From NCBI GenBank assembly GCA_017476705.1, contig JAFUZI010000024.1:1-10813 (forward strand): 10,813 nt of DNA, in the 5' to 3' direction. Shown piece after piece: positions 1-4,569 of the stretch; position 1 is the first letter of the stretch; each line of letters opens with the position of its first letter. A program made the translations under genes and the position numbers. The notes beneath the pieces are model-generated. The model ran no database searches. It was not told where the DNA came from and worked only from the letters and a program-made list of their open reading frames with translations. The DNA comes from Bacilli bacterium. GTDB lineage: Bacteria > Bacillota_I > Bacilli_A > RF39 > UBA660.

Positions 1-275
1 AAAGAAAAAATAAAATAAAATTAAACTATTATCTAAATTATATAATTGAGGAATCTGATGATGATTCATCTGATTTAAGAGAAGTATTAGATAATATTGA
101 AAGATATAAAGGAATAATCGAATATAAATATAGAAAATATCTAGATGATAAATATATAAACCTTTTAAATAAAAAAATAAATCTACTTGAGAAAAAAATA
201 AAAACAAAATTAATATATCAAGAATTAGAATATGATAAAGAAGAGAAAAAAGAGAAAACTGGAAAAAGTAGATAA
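1..275 (+). CDS. 3' end of an unrecognised charged, probably coiled-coil protein (5' truncated by window edge)
   Basis: One frame, with codons starting at positions divisible by three, is open from the left edge to a TAA at 273-275, giving about 91 residues. No ATG, GTG or TTG occurs in that frame, so the start lies upstream of the window and this is a C-terminal fragment. The visible part begins with a lysine/asparagine/tyrosine-rich stretch. A short acidic run (EESDDDSSD) follows, then a long segment rich in Lys, Glu, Leu and Ile that would favour helix or coiled coil (KYINLLNKKINLLEKKIK). It ends with a very charged tail (KEEKKEKTGKSR). I recognise no family. rplS follows after about 97 bases and has its own promoter, so the two need not be co-transcribed. 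In many Bacillota trmD and rimM precede rplS, but nothing here resembles the TrmD C-terminus. I am fairly confident that it is coding and make no claim about function. Confidence 0.6.
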   Translation, partial: RKNKIKLNYYLNYIIEESDDDSSDLREVLDNIERYKGIIEYKYRKYLDDKYINLLNKKINLLEKKIKTKLIYQELEYDKEEKKEKTGKSR

Positions 276-279
276 ACTC

Positions 280-308
280 TTTACAAAAAGCTAATTTTAT
301 GATATATT
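280..308 (+). promoter_or_regulatory. Promoter of rplS
   Basis: The -35 element TTTACA (280-285) and -10 element TATATT (303-308) are separated by exactly 17 bases, a good match to the housekeeping sigma-A consensus. Transcription would start near 315, just at the hairpin described in the rplS leader, leaving a leader of roughly 58 nucleotides. Confidence 0.6.
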
Positions 309-313
309 GGTGA

Positions 314-351
314 TACTTGTGATCCGATGTATTATTTTATATGATCACGTA
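314..351 (+). promoter_or_regulatory. Candidate L19 autoregulatory leader hairpin
   Basis: GTGATC (319-324) pairs perfectly with GATCAC (343-348). The stem continues below a two-base TT bulge with TAC (314-316) pairing to GTA (349-351), and the apical loop has 18 bases. No T-tract follows, so it is not a terminator. It sits between the predicted transcription start and the AGGAG ribosome binding site of rplS. L19 leader RNAs that bind the ribosomal protein are known in Bacillota, so an autoregulatory role is plausible. I infer it from position and structure and did not match it to the published consensus. Confidence 0.4.
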
Positions 352-372
352 TAAAAGAAAAGGAGTGACATT

Positions 373-729
373 ATGAATTTAGTTGAAAAAATAACTAAAG
401 ATCAAATTAGAACAGATATTCCTGAATTTAGAGTTGGAGATACTGTTGTTGTTGGTTACCACATTAAAGAAGGTAACAAAGAAAGAGTTCAAGATTTCGA
501 AGGTATCGTAATCGCTATAAAAAACTCTGGTGTTGCTAAAAACTTTATCGTAAGAAAAATATCTGCTGGTGTTGGTGTTGAAAAAACTTATCCAATGAAC
601 AGTCCAAAAATTGCTTATGTTAAAGTAGTTAGAAAAGGTAAAGTAAGACAAGCTAGACCTTATTATTTAAGATCTTTAGTAAGTAAACCAAGAATTAAAG
701 AACGTAGAGATAAAGAATTATCTAAATAG
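373..729 (+). CDS. rplS: 50S ribosomal protein L19
   Basis: The product is a structural protein of the large ribosomal subunit, located near the 30S-50S interface. The 118 residues match the family's usual length of about 115-120. The L19 core is clear: FRVGDTVVVGYHIKEG near residues 19-34, then QDFEGIVIAIKNSG and FIVRKISAGVGVEKTYPM, then the basic tail with KVRQARPYYLR and KPRIKERR. The ATG is well placed after AGGAG at about 361-365. The gene has its own promoter and a leader hairpin upstream, and a terminator begins at its stop codon, so it looks monocistronic, with some readthrough possibly reaching lepB 56 bases later. The rplS-lepB order also occurs in other Bacilli. The stop codon is TAG. 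Identification is secure. Confidence 0.97.
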   Translation: MNLVEKITKDQIRTDIPEFRVGDTVVVGYHIKEGNKERVQDFEGIVIAIKNSGVAKNFIVRKISAGVGVEKTYPMNSPKIAYVKVVRKGKVRQARPYYLRSLVSKPRIKERRDKELSK

Positions 730-757
730 AAAGCTTAAAGCTTTCTTTTTTCTTTAA
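729..757 (+). terminator. Intrinsic terminator after rplS
   Basis: A 7-bp stem (GAAAGCT at 729-735 with AGCTTTC at 739-745) closes a three-base loop and is followed by six T, then CTTT. The stem starts on the last base of the rplS stop codon. Confidence 0.8.
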
Positions 758-764
758 TTTATAC

Positions 765-770
765 TATAAT
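765..770 (+). promoter_or_regulatory. Possible -10 element before lepB
   Basis: A consensus TATAAT lies 15 bases before the lepB start, but the matching -35 region (about 742-747, TTTCTT) is poor. A start site about seven bases downstream, near 777, would fall inside the AGGTG ribosome binding site (776-780). Either the message is almost leaderless, or this is a chance TATAAT in AT-rich DNA and lepB depends on readthrough from rplS. Confidence 0.25.
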
Positions 771-785
771 TAAATAGGTGATAAT

Positions 786-1259
786 ATGAAGAAAATGCTT
801 AATGAAGTTATTCCTTATGTAGTAATTATATTAGCTGTTATATTATTTAGATTATTTATTGCAACTCCTGTTAGAGTCGATGGAGATTCGATGAATCCAA
901 CTTTAAAAAATAATCAAATATTGCTTTTAAATAAGATGGACAAAAATTATAAACGTTTTGATGTTGTAGTGTTTAATCATAATGGTAATAAATTAGTTAA
1001 AAGAATTATAGGACTTCCTGGCGATAAAGTTACTTATAATAATGATTTACTTTATATAAATGATAAGTTAATAGAAGAAAATTATACTAGAAAGAAAACA
1101 GATGATTTTATATCAGATACTGTACCTGTTGATATGTATTTTGTACTTGGAGATAATAGATCAAATTCACTTGATAGTAGATATATAGGCTTTGTTTTAA
1201 AAAAAGACATAGAAGGGACAGTAAACTTTAGTATAATCCCACCAAAAAAAATAAAATAA
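786..1259 (+). CDS. lepB: Type I signal peptidase
   Basis: The membrane-anchored serine protease cleaves signal peptides from exported proteins on the outer face of the cytoplasmic membrane. One N-terminal membrane helix spans about residues 8-26. The catalytic serine box follows as GDSMNPTL with Ser35, and then FDVVVF. The general-base lysine box is LVKRIIGLPGD with Lys72, and the conserved box near the C-terminus is VLGDNRSNSLDSRYIG. All S26 family signature boxes are present. At 157 residues it is at the short end for Gram-positive SipS-type enzymes, which usually have 170-190, with a small insertion region between the lysine box and the last box. The ribosome binding site AGGTG (776-780) supports the ATG. 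It lies between two ribosomal protein genes and has no clear terminator of its own. Function is highly confident; which secreted proteins it serves cannot be seen. Confidence 0.95.
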   Translation: MKKMLNEVIPYVVIILAVILFRLFIATPVRVDGDSMNPTLKNNQILLLNKMDKNYKRFDVVVFNHNGNKLVKRIIGLPGDKVTYNNDLLYINDKLIEENYTRKKTDDFISDTVPVDMYFVLGDNRSNSLDSRYIGFVLKKDIEGTVNFSIIPPKKIK

Positions 1260-1263
1260 AATG

Positions 1264-1292
1264 TTGCATTATTTTATTATTTAGTGTATATT
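1264..1292 (+). promoter_or_regulatory. Promoter of rpsO
   Basis: TTGCAT (1264-1269) and TATATT (1287-1292) are 17 bases apart, a good sigma-A-type promoter starting only five bases after the lepB stop. The start site would be near 1299, giving a leader of about 78 nucleotides. Confidence 0.6.
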
Positions 1293-1300
1293 AATTATGT

Positions 1301-1348
1301 ACTTAACTCTTGGAATTAAGAGTCTCCGACTTTTTTCTCAGAATTAAG
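1301..1348 (+). promoter_or_regulatory. Candidate S15 leader RNA with alternative pairings
   Basis: Inside the predicted 5' untranslated region, ACTCTT (1306-1311) and AAGAGT (1318-1323) form a 6-bp hairpin with a six-base loop. CTTAA just before it (1302-1306) can pair with TTAAG at 1316-1320 or with TTAAG at 1344-1348, because GAATTAAG occurs twice (1313-1320 and 1341-1348). These pairings are mutually exclusive. rpsO messages in many bacteria carry leaders bound by S15 that switch between such structures, so autoregulation is a reasonable inference. A run of six T (1331-1336) follows the hairpin after seven bases, so premature termination is an alternative reading. Confidence 0.4.
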
Positions 1349-1376
1349 CGAATATTTATGAAAGGAGAAATGATTT

Positions 1377-1646
1377 ATGGCATTAACAAAAGCACAAAAA
1401 GAAGCAATCGTTAAAAAATATGCAAGAGGTACTAATGATACAGGATCTCCTGAAGTTCAAATAGCTATCTTAACTGCAGAAATTAACGAACTTACAGAAC
1501 ATTTAAAAGAACATAAACAAGATCATCATTCAAGACGTGGTTTACTTAAAAAAGTAGGTCAAAGACGTAGTATGCAAAATTATTTACTTAAAAAAGATGT
1601 TACACGTTATAGAGAATTGATCGCTAGTTTAGGTTTAAGAAAATAA
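1377..1646 (+). CDS. rpsO: 30S ribosomal protein S15
   Basis: The product is a small-subunit protein that binds 16S rRNA early in assembly of the platform. The 89-residue length is exactly typical. Conserved S15 segments are visible: DTGSPEVQIAILTAEI near residues 21-36, the HLKEHKQDHHSRRGL segment near 42-56, and the C-terminal RSMQNYLLKKDVTRYRELI with the final LGLRK. The ATG follows AAAGGAG at 1361-1367. Upstream are a promoter and a structured leader, and downstream a terminator that lies before two further genes of the apparent rpsO-pnp operon. This arrangement matches the classical rpsO-pnp pair, in which partial termination after rpsO lowers expression of the downstream genes. Identification is secure. 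Confidence 0.97.
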   Translation: MALTKAQKEAIVKKYARGTNDTGSPEVQIAILTAEINELTEHLKEHKQDHHSRRGLLKKVGQRRSMQNYLLKKDVTRYRELIASLGLRK

Positions 1647-1655
1647 TAATATAGT

Positions 1656-1684
1656 AGGCACTCTTTTTTGAGTGTCTTTCTTTT
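1656..1684 (+). terminator. Terminator or attenuator between rpsO and the next gene
   Basis: A stem of 7-8 bp, including one G-T pair (AGGCACTC at 1656-1663 with GAGTGTCT at 1670-1677), closes a loop of six T and is followed by TTCTTTT. The next gene's GGAGG ribosome binding site begins immediately after, leaving no room for a promoter. Downstream expression must therefore come from readthrough, and this element probably sets the ratio of S15 to the downstream products. Confidence 0.65.
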
Positions 1685-1693
1685 GGAGGAAAT

Positions 1694-2026
1694 ATGAATA
1701 TATATGATGTTTACATAACAAAAGTATATACAGTTGATAATATTGAATATCAACCTCATTTTATAGTTGAGCGTTATGCTAAATACACAAGAACTACTAT
1801 AGTTTTAAGAAAAGAAAAATATGGGAGTGTAAAGTATTATGATTTACTTGCTAATAGATATATTAAACATAATTTAGCTTGTTGTAATTTAGGTGATGAG
1901 GTTATAGGAATTAAAAAAATGTATGTAAGTTTAGCTAAACATATTGATTATCATGGCCCTAAAAATGTATGTAAAAGAAAAGTAAAAAGCTTAATTAAAA
2001 ATAAAGCACTTGAAGATAGCAAATAA
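1694..2026 (+). CDS. Unrecognised 110-residue basic protein between rpsO and pnp
   Basis: I do not recognise the family. Coding is supported by a strong GGAGGA site (1685-1690) at good spacing, by the absence of a longer competing frame, and by a position tightly inside the rpsO-pnp unit, 25 bases before pnp. The N-terminal two-thirds alternates short hydrophobic and aromatic stretches in a way that suggests beta strands (IYDVYITKVYTV, PHFIVERYAKY, TTIVLRKEKYGSVKYYDLL). A Cys-Cys pair (ACCNLGDEVIGIKK) follows. The C-terminal tail is strongly basic (PKNVCKRKVKSLIKNK). There is no signal peptide and no membrane segment, so the protein is probably cytoplasmic. The basic tail and the company of S15 and PNPase would suit an RNA-associated role, but that is inference only. 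It could also be a lineage-specific gene of unrelated role. Confidence 0.75.
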   Translation: MNIYDVYITKVYTVDNIEYQPHFIVERYAKYTRTTIVLRKEKYGSVKYYDLLANRYIKHNLACCNLGDEVIGIKKMYVSLAKHIDYHGPKNVCKRKVKSLIKNKALEDSK

Positions 2027-2051
2027 TAATGAAAGAGAAAAGAGGTAAAGA

Positions 2052-4187
2052 ATGAAAAAAGTATTTAAATTAAATTTTAGAGGAAGAGAATTAGTTGTTG
2101 AACATGGTGAGCTTGCTAAACAAGCAAATGGAGCTGTTTTAGTTAGATATGGTGATACAGTAATATTATCTACTGTGGTTGTTTCTAATAATGCTAATGT
2201 TTTATCAGATTTCTTCCCATTAATGGTTTTATATCAAGAAAAATTATATTCAGTAGGTAAAATACCTGGTGGATTTATTAAAAGAGAAGGAAGACCAACA
2301 GATGCTGCAACACTTGCTGCACGTATGATAGATCGCCCTATGAGACCAATGTTTCCAGAAGATTTTAGAAATGAAGTTCAAGTAGTTAATACTGTTTTAT
2401 CAGTAGATAATAATAATTCTCCTGAATTAACTGCAATGTTTGGTTCATCTCTTGCAACAAGTATTTCTAAAATACCATTTGATGGTCCAATTGCTGGTGT
2501 TAAAGTAGGTAGAGTTAATGGTGAATTTATAATAAATCCAACACCAGATGAATTAGAACAATCAGATATTGATTTAACTGTAGCTGGTACTAAATATGCA
2601 ATAAACATGGTTGAAGCAGGATCTAAAGAAGTATCAGAAGACGATATGTTAGAAGCATTAATGTTTGGTCATGAGGCTATTAAAGAATTATGTAGTTTCC
2701 AAGAAGAAATCATCAAAGAAATTGGCGTAGAGAAAATGGAATATGAAAAGTTAGAGATAACTGATGAATTACGTGAAAATGTAAAAACACTTGCTTCAGA
2801 CAAACTAGATAAAGCAATGCGTATTAAAGAAAAATTAGAAAAATATGCTGCTATTGATGCTGTTAAAGAAGAAGTAGTAGAAAAATATGAAGAAGAAAAT
2901 AGTGACTTAGATAAAGAAGAATTAAATATTTTAATTACTAAAGTTAAATTAGTATTAGAAAGTATTGAATATGATATATTTAGATCTATTACAGTTGATG
3001 AAAAGACTAGAGCAGATGGACGTAGTATGACAGAAATTAGACCTTTATCTACAGATATAGACTTACTTCCAAGAACTCATGGTTCAGCTTTATTTACTCG
3101 TGGCGAGACTCAGGCCTTAGCTGTAACTACGCTTGGCGCATTAAATGAATATCAAGCGTTAGATGGTATTAGTTTAGAAGCTGAAAAACACTTTATGTTA
3201 CACTATAATTTCCCTGCATTCTCAGTAGGTGAAACTGGAAGATATGGGTCTCCAGGACGTCGTGAAATTGGTCATGGAGCACTAGGAGAAAGATGCTTAA
3301 AACAAGTAATGCCTTCTGAGGAGGAATTTCCTTATACTGTACGTGTAGTATCTGAAATTTTAGAATCAAATGGATCATCTAGCCAAGCTACAATTTGTGC
3401 AGGCTGTATGTCACTAATGGCTGCAGGTGTTCCAATAAAAGCGCCAGTTGCTGGTATTGCAATGGGGCTAATTACATCTAAAGATGGATCTAATTATACA
3501 ATATTAACTGATATTCAAGGTATGGAAGATCACTTAGGAGATATGGACTTTAAAGTTGGAGGAACAAGAAAAGGTATATGTTCACTTCAAATGGATATTA
3601 AAATAAAAGGAATAACTAAAGAAATTTTAAAAGAAGCTTTATATCAAGCAAAAGAAGCTCGCTTTGAAATATTAGATGTTATGGAAGCTCAAATAGCAAA
3701 ACCTCGTGAAGAAGTTTCTAAATATGCTCCAAAAACAATGATATTTAAAATTAACCCTGATAAGATTAAAGATGTAATTGGAAAAGGTGGAGAGATGATT
3801 ACTAAGATTATCTGTGAAGCTTCAGGAGTAGATGCAGTAAATGATATTAATGCTGTTAAAGTTGATTTAGAAGATGATGGTAGAGTAATTATCTATCATA
3901 CTGATAAAGAAGTAATTGATAAAACTGCTAATATGATTAAAGATATAACAAGAGAAGTAGAAGATGGTGAGATCTATAAAGGAAAAGTTGTTAAAGTAGA
4001 AGACTTTGGATGCTTTGTAGAACTATGGCCAGGATGTGAAGGATTAGTACATGTATCTCAATTAGATACTAAACGTACTGATAAAGCAAGTGATCTTGTT
4101 AAAGTCGGAGATGAAATAGTAGTTAAATCTTTAGGATATGATAAAAAAGGAAGACTTAACTTATCTAGAAAAGAAGCTATAAAATAG
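2052..4187 (+). CDS. pnp: Polynucleotide phosphorylase (polyribonucleotide nucleotidyltransferase)
   Basis: The enzyme degrades RNA 3' to 5' with phosphate, releasing nucleoside diphosphates. It acts as a cytoplasmic trimer, often together with RNases and a helicase. The 711 residues match the usual 700-720. Domain order is complete: a first RNase PH fold (about 5-145) with GGFIKREGRPT, a helical linker region (about 150-300), and a second, catalytic RNase PH fold (about 315-545) with GETGRYGSPGRREIGHGALGER near 393-414. The conserved acidic motifs GDMDFKV (Asp499) and QMDIKI (Asp515) are present. A KH domain with IGKGGEMI lies near 575, and a C-terminal S1 domain with YKGKVVKVEDFGCFVELW spans about 640-708. 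The start follows AGAGG at about 2040-2045. The gene has no promoter of its own that I can see and is probably read from rpsO. The stop is TAG, embedded in the terminator stem. Confidence 0.97.
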   Translation: MKKVFKLNFRGRELVVEHGELAKQANGAVLVRYGDTVILSTVVVSNNANVLSDFFPLMVLYQEKLYSVGKIPGGFIKREGRPTDAATLAARMIDRPMRPMFPEDFRNEVQVVNTVLSVDNNNSPELTAMFGSSLATSISKIPFDGPIAGVKVGRVNGEFIINPTPDELEQSDIDLTVAGTKYAINMVEAGSKEVSEDDMLEALMFGHEAIKELCSFQEEIIKEIGVEKMEYEKLEITDELRENVKTLASDKLDKAMRIKEKLEKYAAIDAVKEEVVEKYEEENSDLDKEELNILITKVKLVLESIEYDIFRSITVDEKTRADGRSMTEIRPLSTDIDLLPRTHGSALFTRGETQALAVTTLGALNEYQALDGISLEAEKHFMLHYNFPAFSVGETGRYGSPGRREIGHGALGERCLKQVMPSEEEFPYTVRVVSEILESNGSSSQATICAGCMSLMAAGVPIKAPVAGIAMGLITSKDGSNYTILTDIQGMEDHLGDMDFKVGGTRKGICSLQMDIKIKGITKEILKEALYQAKEARFEILDVMEAQIAKPREEVSKYAPKTMIFKINPDKIKDVIGKGGEMITKIICEASGVDAVNDINAVKVDLEDDGRVIIYHTDKEVIDKTANMIKDITREVEDGEIYKGKVVKVEDFGCFVELWPGCEGLVHVSQLDTKRTDKASDLVKVGDEIVVKSLGYDKKGRLNLSRKEAIK

Positions 4188-4200
4188 GCTTCTTTTTTTT
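4171..4200 (+). terminator. Intrinsic terminator after pnp
   Basis: The stem GAAGCT (4173-4178) with GGCTTC (4187-4192) contains one G-T pair at the loop side, has an eight-base loop, and is followed by eight T. The 5' arm lies inside the last pnp codons and the TAG stop is in the loop. Confidence 0.85.
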
Positions 4201-4209
4201 GTGTTAAAC

Positions 4210-4236
4210 AAGTGTAAATTAGTTAATTTTACACTT
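4210..4236 (+). repeat. Perfect 9-bp inverted repeat upstream of the 69-residue gene
   Basis: AAGTGTAAA (4210-4218) and TTTACACTT (4228-4236) form perfect arms around nine bases. It lies after the pnp terminator and just upstream of a probable -10 element (TATAAT, 4258-4263), so it covers the expected -35 zone of the next gene. It could be a dimeric regulator's operator or a second hairpin backing up the pnp terminator; only a short TTTT follows, which makes the latter weaker. Confidence 0.45.
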
Positions 4237-4263
4237 TTAAATTTGATAATAATTGTTTATAAT
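4235..4263 (+). promoter_or_regulatory. Probable promoter of the 69-residue membrane protein gene
   Basis: A consensus -10 TATAAT lies at 4258-4263. The -35 position at 17-base spacing reads TTTTAA (4235-4240), a weak match, and overlaps the end of the inverted repeat at 4210-4236. The gap between the strong pnp terminator and this gene requires a promoter here, and this is the best candidate. Confidence 0.4.
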
Positions 4264-4283
4264 AAAAATAGGAGAGTGAATGT

Positions 4284-4493
4284 ATGAAGAATTTTTTTAT
4301 AATCGTTTTAATGATTTTAATTGTTGTTGGAACATGTTTTGGCGTTAAAGCTGAAATTGATGCATGGAACAAAAAATATCATCCAACATCTAATGTTGAA
4401 GAAGCAGAAAAAATGATTGAAAAAGCAAAAGACACTGTTGATGATGTAAACGATAAAGTAGAAGATGATCTAGATTTATCTGAGTTACAATAA
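4284..4493 (+). CDS. Small membrane-anchored acidic protein of unknown function
   Basis: The 69-residue protein starts with one hydrophobic helix, about residues 4-20 (FFIIVLMILIVVGTCFG), preceded by a single lysine, so it is a membrane anchor or an uncleaved signal. The remainder is a hydrophilic segment rich in Glu, Asp and Lys (about 37-69). Its spacing of Val, Ile, Leu and Met (EEAEKMIEKAKDTVDDVNDKV) suits an amphipathic or coiled-coil helix, and it ends in a very acidic tail. With Lys at the N-terminus, the charged part would lie outside the cell. Cys18 is not in a good lipobox (V-G-T-C), so lipoprotein processing is unlikely. A clear AGGAG site (4271-4275) and a dedicated terminator support a real gene in its own transcript. 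I recognise no family. Similar small anchored proteins are common in Bacilli and often respond to envelope conditions, but nothing here proves that. Confidence 0.7.
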   Translation: MKNFFIIVLMILIVVGTCFGVKAEIDAWNKKYHPTSNVEEAEKMIEKAKDTVDDVNDKVEDDLDLSELQ

Positions 4494-4518
4494 AAGAGCA
4501 ATTTTGATTGCTTTTTTT
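4494..4518 (+). terminator. Intrinsic terminator after the 69-residue gene
   Basis: AGCAAT (4497-4502) pairs with ATTGCT (4507-4512) around a four-base loop, with more A-T pairs possible below and seven T at 4512-4518. It starts one base after the stop codon. Confidence 0.85.
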
Positions 4519-4537
4519 AAACGATTTATTGTATAAT
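4508..4537 (+). promoter_or_regulatory. Promoter of xfp
   Basis: TTGCTT (4508-4513) lies 18 bases before a consensus TATAAT (4532-4537). The -35 element is the 3' arm of the preceding terminator, so the two transcription units abut. The start site would be near 4544, before an AGGGGA ribosome binding site at 4557-4562. No catabolite-response-like palindrome is evident. Confidence 0.5.
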
Positions 4538-4569
4538 TATATATAGAATAAATAATAGGGGAAGATATT

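Noticed and set aside
379..651. A 90-residue open frame on the minus strand inside rplS
   Set aside because: It is antisense to a secure ribosomal protein gene, with a low-complexity product rich in Phe, Asn and Ser and no ribosome binding site evidence. The same judgement applies to minus-strand frames inside pnp (2378-2608, 3193-3378), inside the ABC ATPase gene (7625-7963, 7704-7910) and over the RhuM fragment (9370-9606).
1255..1278. AT-only inverted repeat (AATAAAAT with ATTTTATT) after lepB as a terminator
   Set aside because: The stem has no G-C pair and no proper T-tract, and it overlaps the -35 box of the rpsO promoter. In such AT-rich DNA it is likely chance.
4284..4350. Lipoprotein signal in the 69-residue protein
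   Set aside because: The residues before Cys18 are V-G-T, not a usual lipobox of the L-A/S-G/A-C type, so an uncleaved membrane anchor is the better reading.
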